A DNA stretch of 64,000 bases from Billgrantia endophytica (GTDB taxonomy: Bacteria > Pseudomonadota > Gammaproteobacteria > Pseudomonadales > Halomonadaceae). Below, in pieces: positions 10,100 through 17,968 of the stretch (the stretch's first letter is position 1; every line of letters begins with the position of its first letter). The stretch is taken from NCBI RefSeq assembly GCF_002879615.1, contig NZ_PNRF01000017.1, positions 58,345 through 122,344 on the forward strand, given 5' to 3'. Below the pieces are notes generated by a model that was given only the letters and a program-made list of their open reading frames with translations, made no database searches and had not been told where the DNA came from. A program made the position numbers and the translations under genes.

Positions 10100-10239
10100 C
10101 GAGCCTGCCGTTGCCGCGTGCCAATCCGACACTGAGAATTTCCTGGCCGCGGCATGTGTCGCGGCCATGTGATTACCCCGCTTTTTCGGTCATCTCCTGT
10201 TCGCGCTGCATCCCGGCCTCCACTCGAGGAGACCGAGAA

Positions 10240-10482
10240 ATGGCTGTTTCAAATAGTATCAAGACCCTGATTCGCGCCCTGCGCGCCCGTCTGATCAAGC
10301 GTCGTCAAGACGCCGCGTTAAGGGAGTGCGACCCGCGCATGCTCAAGGACATGGGCCTGCGCTGGGAGCGCGGCACTCTGGTTGCGATCAACCCCGAGCA
10401 CGAGCCGCAGGCTCGTCGTCACAAGGCCATCACCCGCGACGCACATGAGACCTGTCCCCACTGCGGGAGCAGACTGACGTAG
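10240..10482 (+). CDS. Small DUF1127-like protein with a C-terminal Cys-x2-Cys motif
   Basis: The 80-residue basic protein has an N-terminal arginine-rich helix followed by a DUF1127-like block (ALRECDPRMLKDMGLRWERG, residues about 25-45). In the family this short motif is linked to RNA binding and to phosphate or stress regulation. Unusually, it continues through a charged stretch to ETCPHCGSRLT at the very C-terminus, which looks like half of a zinc ribbon. GAGGAG at 10226-10231 gives a strong ribosome site for the ATG at 10240. A GC-rich hairpin follows the stop, so it is probably monocistronic. The function is not known. Confidence 0.75.
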   Translation: MAVSNSIKTLIRALRARLIKRRQDAALRECDPRMLKDMGLRWERGTLVAINPEHEPQARRHKAITRDAHETCPHCGSRLT

Positions 10483-10487
10483 CCAAC

Positions 10488-10514
10488 GCCCCGGCCACAG
10501 GAAGTGGCCGGGGC
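10488..10514 (+). terminator. GC-rich hairpin after the DUF1127 gene
   Basis: GCCCCGGCCAC at 10488-10498 pairs perfectly with GTGGCCGGGGC at 10504-10514 around a five-base loop, six bases after the stop codon. There is no U-tract downstream, so termination efficiency is uncertain. Position and stability favour a transcript 3' end. Confidence 0.55.
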
Positions 10515-10636
10515 GACGTCGGCACCCCATGCCAACGCTGAGCATGCCAACTCGTTAGCCCTTTATCCATTAGCCGAGTGAATATCACGCCGGTAGTCAC
10601 TAGAATCGAGGTTTTCGCTTCACTGCCGGACACGCC

Positions 10637-11929
10637 ATGAGTACTGCCCACGCCGCCGCCCCACCCGCCGAAGAGCGGGTTGCCCTGCACCGCCAGTCCG
10701 GCTTCCTGAGTTTTCTGTCGTCGCGGCTGGCGGCGGTCTTCGCCATGCAGATCCAGGCGGTGGTGGTGGCCTGGCAGGTCTACGCCATGACTCGCGACCC
10801 GATGTCGCTGGCCTATGTCGGCCTGGCCCAGTTCCTGCCCATGGTGCTGCTGTTGCTGCCCGCCGGCGACCTGGTCGACCGCTTCCCGCGCAAGCGCATC
10901 CTGCAGCTGAGCTGGGGTGTCCAGGCACTGTGCAGCGCCCTGCTATTGGCGCTGTCGGCAACCGGCAGCGAGCGGGTTGGCGGTTTTTACGCCGTGCTGG
11001 CGCTGTTCGGCTGCGCACGCGCGTTCACCGGCCCGGCGCTGCAGAGCCTGCTGCCCAATATCGTGCCACGCTCACAGCTGGCGCAGGCCATCGCCCTGAA
11101 CAGTTCGATCATGAAGGTGGCCGTCATCGGCGGCCCACTACTGGGCGGGATTCTGTATGCCGTGGGCGGTGGCAGCCTTGCCTATGCGGTATGTCTGGGC
11201 TGCTTTGTCACCGCCCTGACACTACTGCTGCCGGTACCAATCCGCTATGCCGAAACCGCCAAATCGCTGGAAGCCACCGCCTGGACGCGTTTCACTGCCG
11301 GGATCGGCTACATTCGCCGCCAGCCGATCATCCTGGGCGCCATCTCGCTCGACCTGTTTGCGGTGCTGTTGGGCGGTGTCATCGCGCTGCTGCCCATCTA
11401 CGCCCAGGAAGTGCTCCACGTCGGCCCCGAGGGCCTTGGCGCCCTGCGCAGCGCCATCGCCGCCGGAGCCCTGCTGATGGGGCTCTATCTCGGCCTGCGT
11501 GGCATCAAGCGCCACGCCGGCCTGGTGATGTTCGCGGCGGTGGCGGTGTTCGGCATCGCCAACCTGGTGTTCGCCTTCTCGACGCTGTTCTGGCTGTCGT
11601 TCGCCGCCATGCTGGTGGCCGGAGCCGCCGACATGATCAGCGTCTATGTACGCATGACGCTGATCCAGTTGGCCACTCCCGACGAGATGCGCGGCCGGGT
11701 CAACGCCGTCAATATGCTGTTCATCGGCTCGAGTAACGAGTTGGGTGAATTCCGTGCCGGCAGCATGGCGGCCTGGTTCGGCGTAGTGCCGGCGGCGGTG
11801 ATCGGTGGCATTGGCACCCTGGCGGTGGTCGGTGCCTGGATGCGCCTGTTCCCCGCCCTGCGACGGGTCGACCGTTTCGATGATGCGTCGGCCAGCGACC
11901 GCGGAACCGACCAGCGCCAGACAGCGTGA
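10637..11929 (+). CDS. MFS transporter (EntS/MFS_3-like exporter)
   Basis: The 430-residue protein has about 12 hydrophobic segments. The MFS loop motif between helices 2 and 3 reads GDLVDRFPRKRIL near residue 75. The ordering of FLSSRLAAVFAMQIQAVVVAWQVY and the short loops resemble the EntS/MFS_3 group of drug or siderophore exporters. It is an inner-membrane proton-coupled exporter by family. Neighbours give no substrate clue: the next gene, a GntR regulator, is convergent and probably serves the gene on its other side. The ATG at 10637 has only a weak upstream ribosome site. Confidence 0.85.
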   Translation: MSTAHAAAPPAEERVALHRQSGFLSFLSSRLAAVFAMQIQAVVVAWQVYAMTRDPMSLAYVGLAQFLPMVLLLLPAGDLVDRFPRKRILQLSWGVQALCSALLLALSATGSERVGGFYAVLALFGCARAFTGPALQSLLPNIVPRSQLAQAIALNSSIMKVAVIGGPLLGGILYAVGGGSLAYAVCLGCFVTALTLLLPVPIRYAETAKSLEATAWTRFTAGIGYIRRQPIILGAISLDLFAVLLGGVIALLPIYAQEVLHVGPEGLGALRSAIAAGALLMGLYLGLRGIKRHAGLVMFAAVAVFGIANLVFAFSTLFWLSFAAMLVAGAADMISVYVRMTLIQLATPDEMRGRVNAVNMLFIGSSNELGEFRAGSMAAWFGVVPAAVIGGIGTLAVVGAWMRLFPALRRVDRFDDASASDRGTDQRQTA

Positions 11930-11983
11930 TGGCGATAAGCGGCTGGACTACCGAGGAAATGCAAGCGCCATCGGGGGTCACTG

Positions 11984-12709
11984 CTACCGGCCCCGGCCAA
12001 ACAGGTTTTGCTGCACCTCGCGCAGATGCTCTTCCAGCAGCGCATGGGCCGTGTCCTCGTCGCGATCGCGCAGTGCCGCGACGATGGCGCGATGCTGTGT
12101 CTCGTAGCGCTTGCGCCGTTCAGGCGTCAGTGAAATCCGCTTGAGCCTCCCCCACTCGCCTTCCTCCCGGATCAGGTTGGTCAGCTCGAGGATACGCAAG
12201 AAGAAGCTGTTGTGCGTCGCTTCGGCGAAGGCCTGGTGCAACGCCCCATCCCAGTGCTCGAATTCTTCGATGCCGGTGGAGGCCTCGGAGCGGGCGATGC
12301 ACTCATCCATGCGCTCGAAATCCGACGCCGTGGCATAGCGCACGATCAGCGCTGCCATCTGCGGCTCGATCAGCAAGCGAGCTTCCATCAACTGCGCCGG
12401 GCTGGTCTGGACCGCCACCGATCGCGTGTCTGCGACCGGCGTATCGACCAAGGGAAACAGTTCAGTGACGCGCTCGGTGACGAAGGTGCCACTGCCTACC
12501 ACCTGGGTGATCAGTCCCTGCTCCTTGAAGTTGCTCAACACACGCCGCACCGCACCGCGCGAGGCGGAAAATCTCTCACTGAGTTCGCGCTCGGTGGGCA
12601 GCCGATGACCCGCCGGAAAGCCGCCGGTTTCTATTTGCTGCTGGAGGTATCTGGCCAGTGATCGTGCACCGTCGGCACGCACCGCCTTACCCGGGGTCTT
12701 GTCGCTCAC
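11984..12709 (-). CDS. GntR-family regulator, FadR/FCD subgroup
   Basis: The 241-residue protein has an N-terminal winged-helix domain (residues about 12-80, including RLPTERELSERFSASRGAVRR) and a C-terminal all-helical FCD ligand domain (about 95-225). Such regulators bind small carboxylates and repress neighbouring catabolic genes. It is divergent from the fumarylacetoacetate-hydrolase-family gene, and the 155-bp space between them holds a promoter and inverted repeats. It therefore probably controls that gene and perhaps the TctCA transporter downstream. The ligand is unknown; an aromatic-ring or sugar-acid intermediate is plausible. Confidence 0.88.
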   Translation of the reverse strand: MSDKTPGKAVRADGARSLARYLQQQIETGGFPAGHRLPTERELSERFSASRGAVRRVLSNFKEQGLITQVVGSGTFVTERVTELFPLVDTPVADTRSVAVQTSPAQLMEARLLIEPQMAALIVRYATASDFERMDECIARSEASTGIEEFEHWDGALHQAFAEATHNSFFLRILELTNLIREEGEWGRLKRISLTPERRKRYETQHRAIVAALRDRDEDTAHALLEEHLREVQQNLFGRGR

Positions 12710-12760
12710 AGACTATCCTTCATATCGCGCCATGCAGATGACCAATGCTGGCAAATTTAT

Positions 12761-12770
12761 ACCATTTGGT
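12761..12770. promoter_or_regulatory. Candidate GntR operator (ACCA-TT-TGGT)
   Basis: ACCATTTGGT is a perfect 10-bp dyad in the divergent intergenic region. A related pair of half-sites, TTTGGTCC at 12765-12772 and GGACCAAA at 12832-12839, brackets the promoter. FadR-type regulators favour TGGT/ACCA half-sites. Binding by the divergent regulator is inferred. Confidence 0.4.
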
Positions 12771-12790
12771 CCCGCTATTCAAAAATCTTC

Positions 12791-12820
12791 CTTGAATTGG
12801 TACATTTCAAGTTCTACTAT
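12791..12820 (+). promoter_or_regulatory. Sigma-70-like promoter with overlapping dyad
   Basis: TTGAAT (12792-12797) and TACTAT (12815-12820) are separated by 17 bases, giving a good housekeeping promoter for the gene starting at 12865. The inverted repeat CTTGAA-N9-TTCAAG (12791-12811) overlaps the -35 box and would suit a repressor. Confidence 0.55.
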
Positions 12821-12864
12821 CGGTATTTACAGGACCAAAGCAAACCTATGGAGAACCAAGCCAG

Positions 12865-13749
12865 ATGAAATTCGCCACGCTCCGCTCCGGCCCCGATCAG
12901 TCGCCCTTCATCGCCCTGGTGGATAGCGATGCCCAGCGTTACTGGCCACTATCGGCGCTGGTGCCTGGCTTCAACGGTGACATGCACCAGCTGGTACAGG
13001 ACTGGGAAAGCCTGAAGGACAGCCTCTCCCCCAAGGGCGAGGGCCACCCTCTCGAAGAAGTACGCCTTGAAGCCCCCATACAACCACGGCGCAATATGTT
13101 CTGCGTCGGCAAGAACTACTTCGAGCACGCCGCCGAGTTCAGCCATTCGGGCTTCGACAGCAGTACCAGCTCCGACGATGTAGTACCAAAGTTTCCAATC
13201 ATCTTCACCAAAGCCTATAACACCCTGATCGCCGATGGCGACGAGATCCCGCGTCACGCCAAGGTTACCGAACAGCTCGACTACGAGGCCGAGTTCGCCA
13301 TCATCATCGGCAAGGGTGGACGCGGTATCGGCAAGACGGAGGCCTTCGATCACGTCTGGGGCTATACCGTGGCCAATGACGTCACCGCCCGCGACCTGCA
13401 GAAGAACCACAAGCAGTGGCACCTGGCCAAATCACTGGACGGCCTGTGCCCGATGGGTCCCTGGATCACCACCGCCGACGAGATCGACCCCAGCAATGCC
13501 AGCATCAGGTGCTGGGTCAACGGTGAACTGCGCCAGGAGGCCAACATTGGCCAACTGATCTTCGATATCCCCACCCTGATCGAAACCCTCTCGGCGGGCA
13601 TCGAGCTCAAGCCCGGCGACGTGATCATCACCGGCACCCCGGTGGGAGTGGGCATCGGCTTCAGCCCGCCCAAGTTTCTGCAGACCGGCGATGTGGTTCG
13701 CGTCGAGGTCGAAGGCATGGGCGCCCTGGAGAACCGGGTCGGCCAGTAG
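12865..13749 (+). CDS. Fumarylacetoacetate hydrolase family protein
   Basis: The 294-residue protein has the FAH-family C-terminal domain (residues about 70-290). Metal-binding acidic residues sit in the YEAEFAIIIGKGG region, followed by the conserved GYTVANDVTARDLQ and GDVIITGTPVGVG motifs. Members hydrolyse or decarboxylate 2,4-diketo or hydroxymuconate-type acids, or act as 2-keto-3-deoxy sugar acid dehydratases. GGAGA at 12850-12854 supports the ATG. It leads a probable operon with the tricarboxylate transporter genes and is divergent from a GntR regulator. The exact substrate cannot be read from sequence. Confidence 0.88.
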   Translation: MKFATLRSGPDQSPFIALVDSDAQRYWPLSALVPGFNGDMHQLVQDWESLKDSLSPKGEGHPLEEVRLEAPIQPRRNMFCVGKNYFEHAAEFSHSGFDSSTSSDDVVPKFPIIFTKAYNTLIADGDEIPRHAKVTEQLDYEAEFAIIIGKGGRGIGKTEAFDHVWGYTVANDVTARDLQKNHKQWHLAKSLDGLCPMGPWITTADEIDPSNASIRCWVNGELRQEANIGQLIFDIPTLIETLSAGIELKPGDVIITGTPVGVGIGFSPPKFLQTGDVVRVEVEGMGALENRVGQ

Positions 13750-13872
13750 GCCCTCTGCCGACAAGGCCCTCTCAGCGACCCGACCACGAGGTACCCATGA
13801 CGAAGGGCGATCATCGCCCATCCGGTGACAGCACCAGGTTCAACAAGGTCCCAACAACGCCAGGAGCACGCC

Positions 13873-14982
13873 ATGTTCGCTCATACAACGCTCACTCATG
13901 CATTCACACTCAAGGCTCTATCGATCGCCGTGCTGGTCGCCGCTGGCGGCAGCGTGGCAGGCCCCGCCATGTCCGACGACTTCTACGAGGGCAAGACCAT
14001 CGAGATGGTCGTGCCCTTCGGTGAAGGCGGCGCCACCTATGTGGCGGCACAATTCCTCAGGCCGTTCCTTGAGAAACACCTCCCCGGCAATCCGCGCGTG
14101 GATGTGCAGACCCGCCCCGGTGGCGGTTCGATCCTCGGCGCCAACTGGTTCGAGCAGAACGCCGAGCCGGACGGTGAAACCATCCTGTTCACCACGTCAT
14201 CGACCTCCAATCCCTACGTGCTGGACATGGAAGAGGTGGAATACGACCTGGCCGCCATGCGCCCGGCGTACAGCCTGCCCTTCGGTGCCGTGATCTATGT
14301 CTCGCCGAACACCGGCATCGACTCGCCTGCGGGTTTGAGAGAACCGGACATGCCACTGATCTATGGCGGGATCGCCGCTGCGGCCAGCGACTTGCCCACG
14401 CTGCTGGCTTTCGAACTGCTCGACCTCGAGATCCAGGCCGTGCTCGGCTTCGACGGACGCGGTCCGGCGCGCCTGGCTTTCGAGCGCGGCGAGACCAATA
14501 TCGATTTCCAGTTCACGCCCGCCTACATGTCTCAGGTGGTCGACATGGTCGAGGCCGGCAGCGCCGTGCCGATCATGACCGGTGGCTCGGTCGGCGATGA
14601 TGGCGTACTCAGCGAGCGTGACACCGCCTTTCCCGACTACCCCTCGGTCCATGAGGTCTACGAGGAGCTCTACGGCGAGGCCCCCTCGGGAGTGGAGTGG
14701 GACGCCTACCAGTCGATCGGCGCCGCCACCTTCAACTACGGCCTGACCGCCTACCTGCCGGAAGGCACACCGGACGAGATCCTCGATATCTTCGAGGAGA
14801 CCATCGCTGCCATCAACGATGACCCCGAGTACCAGGAGCAGAGCATGGATGCCATCGGCGGCTACTCGCTGCTGCCCGCCTCCGAGGTCACCGAGTCACT
14901 CCGCGAGGCACTGCAGCCGTCTGACGAGGTACGCGAACATCTGCGTACCCTGCTCGCGGAAGAGTACGACGTCGATTTCTGA
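13873..14982 (+). CDS. Tripartite tricarboxylate transporter substrate-binding protein (TctC/Bug family)
   Basis: The 369-residue protein begins with a signal peptide: positive N-region, hydrophobic core near residues 14-30, likely cleavage around AMSDDF. The mature part starts with the Bug-family strand KTIEMVVPFGEGGATYVAAQF. Bug proteins bind carboxylates in the periplasm and hand them to TctAB. It diverges from the commonest Bug pattern, for example with long acidic stretches, so it belongs to a less common branch. AGGAG at 13862-13866 fixes the ATG at 13873; the frame is open further upstream without a good ribosome site. Confidence 0.82.
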   Translation: MFAHTTLTHAFTLKALSIAVLVAAGGSVAGPAMSDDFYEGKTIEMVVPFGEGGATYVAAQFLRPFLEKHLPGNPRVDVQTRPGGGSILGANWFEQNAEPDGETILFTTSSTSNPYVLDMEEVEYDLAAMRPAYSLPFGAVIYVSPNTGIDSPAGLREPDMPLIYGGIAAAASDLPTLLAFELLDLEIQAVLGFDGRGPARLAFERGETNIDFQFTPAYMSQVVDMVEAGSAVPIMTGGSVGDDGVLSERDTAFPDYPSVHEVYEELYGEAPSGVEWDAYQSIGAATFNYGLTAYLPEGTPDEILDIFEETIAAINDDPEYQEQSMDAIGGYSLLPASEVTESLREALQPSDEVREHLRTLLAEEYDVDF

Positions 14983-14997
14983 TATCGCTGCTGCGCC

Positions 14998-15044
14998 GCG
15001 GCCAGCCCCACGCGTATAACGGTGGTGGTCCTGGCCGCATTTTT
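14998..15044 (+). terminator. Attenuator-like hairpin between tctC and tctA
   Basis: GCGGCCAG (14998-15005) pairs with CTGGCCGC (15031-15038) and is followed by ATTTTT. A smaller inner CCAC/GTGG stem can form. Placement after the binding-protein gene suggests partial termination, giving more binding protein than permease. Confidence 0.55.
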
Positions 15045-15068
15045 CTGACATCCGACAGGACGTATCTT

Positions 15069-17039
15069 GTGCTCGAGAACATCGCATCGGCATTGGTCAT
15101 TCTCTTCGAACCCATGCGGCTGCTGGCCCTGTGCGCCGGCATGCTCGCCGGGATGATGTTCGGCATGCTGCCCGGCCTGGGCGGTGTAGCGGCGGTCTCG
15201 ATTCTGCTGCCGTTCATCTATCTCATGGACAGCTACTCCGGCCTGGCCATGCTGCTGGGCGCCATCTCGGTGATCTACACCGCCGACACCATCACCTCGG
15301 TGTTGCTCGGTGCCCCGGGTTCGCCGGCATCGGCACCCACCGCCATAGAAGGCCACGCCCTGGCCAGGCAGGGCAAGGCGTCGCTGGCCCTCGGGGTGGG
15401 CTTTCTGGCATCGATGATCGGTGGGCTGTTCGGTGCGTTGATTCTCTCCGTGGCGATCCCCATCGCCGGACCGCTGGTACTGGCACTGGGCACACCGGAA
15501 CTGTTCATGTTCGCCCTGGTAGGGTTGTGCTTCGCCGCCAGCATGGTCGGCAAGGACATTGCCGTGGGGCTGGCCACGGCTTGCTTCGGCATCTTGCTGG
15601 GGGTAGTGGGCGCGGCTCCCGCCGCCGCCAACTATCGCTTCACCTTCGGCCAGCCCTACCTGATGGACGGCTTGTCGCTGCCGATTGTCGCCCTTGGCCT
15701 GTTCGCCGTCGCCGAACTGATCGGCATGGTTGCCTCCGGCGGCGGCATCGCCGGAAAGCAGATGCCGCTCGGCAAGTGGGGGGAGAGCTTTCGCGAATTC
15801 TGGCGCCATCGCTGGCTGGTGGTGCGCTCATCGATCATCGGTATCTTCGGCGGTTTCGTGCCGGCGGTGGGCGCCAGCGCCTCGACCTGGATCGCCTACG
15901 GCCATGCCATAAGCTCGACCAAGGACAAGCGCCGTTTTGGCAAAGGCGAGATTCGCGGTATCGCCAGTTCGGAAGGCGCCAACAATGCCACCATCATCTC
16001 CGACCTGGTGCCGACCATGCTGTTCAGCGTGCCGGGCGGCCCAGCCGCAGCGATCTTCCTTGGTGCACTGTTCTCGTTCGGCTTCTATCCCGGCCCACGG
16101 ATGGTCAGCGAGACGCCGGACCTGATGTACATGATCGTGTGGAGCGTGGCGCTCGCTTCCGTCATGGGAGCCATCATCTGCTTTGCCGTGACGCCCTACC
16201 TCGCCCGACTCACGCGCATCAACTTCTCGCTGATCGCCGCCCCGCTGCTGCTGATCATGGTCGCCGGCGCCTACCAGGGCACCCAGACCTTCGGCGATAT
16301 TCTCGCCCTGCTGGTTCTCGGCATCATCGGCTGGCTGATGAAGAACGCCAATTGGCCACGGGCACCGGTACTGGTCGGTTTCGTGCTGGCCACACCGATG
16401 GAGCAGTACTTCTGGCTCACCACGCAGATCCACGGCGTCACCTGGCTGACACGCCCCGGGGTGCTGGTCATCGCCTCGCTGATCGTGATTCCCATGCTGC
16501 TCGGCCTGGTGCGCAAGCTCCGTCGGCGTCGTGCGAGCACTGCCGGGAGCCCATCCGCCGACCACTCACCGCCGGGCGACAGCGATGAGTCGCCACGGGA
16601 CAGCACGATCCTGCTGATCACCGCGGGTCTGATGGTGGTGGCCTTCGCCTACGCCAGCCATGAAATGATGGGCTTTCGCAGCAATGCCCGGCTGATGCCG
16701 GCCATGGGCATCGTCCCAGGCGTGTTGCTCAGCCTGTACATCCTCGGCCGGCAGCTCTATCGCCTACGCCGGGATGGCAAGGTGATCCATCTCGACTCCC
16801 GCCAACAGTTACCGGTACTCGGAGGCATTCTCGCCTATGGCGCGGCAATGTGGCTGGTCGGCTTCAGCCTGGCCACCCCATTGTTGCTGGCCTGGCTGCT
16901 GCTGAGATGCGCGGGCATGCGCCTGGGCAGCGCAGCCCTCTACGGCCTGATCGTCTACGTGGCTGCCCAGGGGCTGTTCATCCTGATGCGTATCACCCCA
17001 CCGTCGGGCACGCTGTTCACCCTGCCCATGCCGTGGTAA
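15069..17039 (+). CDS. Tripartite tricarboxylate transporter, fused TctA-TctB permease
   Basis: The 656-residue protein starts at GTG 15069, with AGGA at 15057-15060. Residues 1-495 are a TctA large permease: about 12 hydrophobic segments, the TctA signature GMLPGLGGVAAVSILLPF near the N-terminus, and GAPGSPASAPTAIEGH near residue 80. A hydrophilic linker (about 490-517, rich in Ser, Asp and Pro) joins it to four more membrane segments. These resemble the small TctB/DUF1468 subunit, which is otherwise missing from the locus. The complete carboxylate transporter is therefore tctC plus this fusion. Confidence 0.85.
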   Translation: MLENIASALVILFEPMRLLALCAGMLAGMMFGMLPGLGGVAAVSILLPFIYLMDSYSGLAMLLGAISVIYTADTITSVLLGAPGSPASAPTAIEGHALARQGKASLALGVGFLASMIGGLFGALILSVAIPIAGPLVLALGTPELFMFALVGLCFAASMVGKDIAVGLATACFGILLGVVGAAPAAANYRFTFGQPYLMDGLSLPIVALGLFAVAELIGMVASGGGIAGKQMPLGKWGESFREFWRHRWLVVRSSIIGIFGGFVPAVGASASTWIAYGHAISSTKDKRRFGKGEIRGIASSEGANNATIISDLVPTMLFSVPGGPAAAIFLGALFSFGFYPGPRMVSETPDLMYMIVWSVALASVMGAIICFAVTPYLARLTRINFSLIAAPLLLIMVAGAYQGTQTFGDILALLVLGIIGWLMKNANWPRAPVLVGFVLATPMEQYFWLTTQIHGVTWLTRPGVLVIASLIVIPMLLGLVRKLRRRRASTAGSPSADHSPPGDSDESPRDSTILLITAGLMVVAFAYASHEMMGFRSNARLMPAMGIVPGVLLSLYILGRQLYRLRRDGKVIHLDSRQQLPVLGGILAYGAAMWLVGFSLATPLLLAWLLLRCAGMRLGSAALYGLIVYVAAQGLFILMRITPPSGTLFTLPMPW

Positions 17040-17049
17040 TCGCCATGAT

Positions 17050-17087
17050 ATGCCGGCCGCCCAGCAGTGCTGGACAATGGCCGGCAT
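17050..17087. repeat. Nested hairpin downstream of tctA
   Basis: ATGCCGGCC (17050-17058) pairs with GGCCGGCAT (17079-17087), and inside it CCAGCA pairs with TGCTGG. It follows the tctA stop by about ten bases and precedes the peroxiredoxin gene. No T-tract follows, so it may be a processing or stability element rather than a terminator. Confidence 0.5.
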
Positions 17088-17135
17088 TGCCGTAGGCTGA
17101 TGGGTACGTTCATAGATGAGACCAAGGAGGCCTCG

Positions 17136-17612
17136 ATGACGATCTCCACAGGCGACAAGCTCCCCGACGTCACCATCAAGACCAATGGCCCGGATGGCCC
17201 CCAGGACATCGCCACCGGCGAGCTGTTCGCCGGCAAGCGCGTAGTGCTGTTCGCCGTGCCCGGCGCCTTCACGCCGGGCTGTTCGAATACGCATATGCCC
17301 GGCTTCGTGATCAAGGCCGATGAGATATTCGCCAAGGGTATCGACACCATCGCCTGCCTGGCGGTCAACGACGCCTTCGTGATGGATGCCTGGCAGCGCT
17401 CGCAGAATGCCGAAAACATCACCATGCTCGCCGACGGCAACGCCGAGTTCACCAAGGCCATCGGCACCGAGCTGGATGCCAGCGGCGGCGGCATGGGCCT
17501 GCGCAGCAAGCGTTTCGCGTTGATCGCCAACGACGGCGTGGTCGAATACATCGGTGTCGATGCCAAGGGAGTGGACAAGAGCAGTGCCGAGACGGTGCTC
17601 GGCAAGCTCTAG
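17136..17612 (+). CDS. Peroxiredoxin, Prx5/AhpC-TSA type
   Basis: The 158-residue thioredoxin-fold protein has the peroxidatic motif VPGAFTPGCS with Cys49, the Prx5-subfamily form of P-x3-T-x2-C. The conserved Arg is near residue 124 (GLRSKRFALI). It reduces hydroperoxides at the expense of thiols such as glutathione. AGGAGG at 17125-17130 makes the ATG at 17136 the clear start. It is convergent with the fmd genes and has no obvious functional partner here. Confidence 0.92.
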   Translation: MTISTGDKLPDVTIKTNGPDGPQDIATGELFAGKRVVLFAVPGAFTPGCSNTHMPGFVIKADEIFAKGIDTIACLAVNDAFVMDAWQRSQNAENITMLADGNAEFTKAIGTELDASGGGMGLRSKRFALIANDGVVEYIGVDAKGVDKSSAETVLGKL

Positions 17613-17625
17613 GTTTTGCCCTGTC

Positions 17626-17958
17626 TCAATGGCTGATCATCCACGGCCGCGCCGAGGGGAACATCTTGTTGCCTTCGGCGGTGTAGAAGACCTTGGGCTT
17701 GTGCCTGGCGTGATGGCAACAGCCCTGTTCGCGCTCCGAGTCCCGGTTGCCGTGACGCGGCTCATGGGCGGCCCGCTCGTTTCGGGCCAGCGCCTGGCGC
17801 TTTTCCGGCGCCATCGCCAGCACGCTCGGGGCGACCAGGACCACCCGGGGCGACAGCAGCCCGCAGCGGGGGCAGGGGCAGGTCTCGCCAGCGGCGCTGA
17901 TCGGCACCAGTTCGTGGAACAGACCGTGGTCCGCGCACTTGTAATCGTATAGCGGCAT
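17626..17958 (-). CDS. fmdB: FmdB family zinc-ribbon regulatory protein
   Basis: The 110-residue protein starts with the FmdB signature: PLYDYKCADHG, then ETCPCPRCG, two Cys pairs forming a small zinc ribbon (residues about 7-35). The C-terminal half is basic and lower in complexity, with GCCHHARHK and then AEGNKMFPSARPW. FmdB homologues are encoded next to formamidase or acetamidase and are thought to influence their expression. Here it lies 10 bases downstream of fmdA in the same transcription unit. The molecular role is not established. Confidence 0.85.
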   Translation of the reverse strand: MPLYDYKCADHGLFHELVPISAAGETCPCPRCGLLSPRVVLVAPSVLAMAPEKRQALARNERAAHEPRHGNRDSEREQGCCHHARHKPKVFYTAEGNKMFPSARPWMISH

Positions 17959-17968
17959 GACGCCCTCC

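Larger units (their letters stand above)
9723..10239. other. Intergenic region with a gene relic and several inverted repeats
   Basis: This 517-bp gap holds the ABC-transporter relic (9773-9946) and several hairpins: CGTTCG/CGAACG at 9989-9994 and 10001-10006, the 10-bp-arm hairpin at 10076-10099, and TGGCCGCG/CGCGGCCA at 10144-10151 and 10160-10167. No intact gene is evident. The base composition and the open but meaningless frames suggest decayed sequence. Confidence 0.5.

Noticed and set aside
12721..12860. Riboswitch or leader peptide before the FAH-family gene
   Set aside because: The region is AT-rich and explained by a promoter and dyads; no known riboswitch core was recognised.
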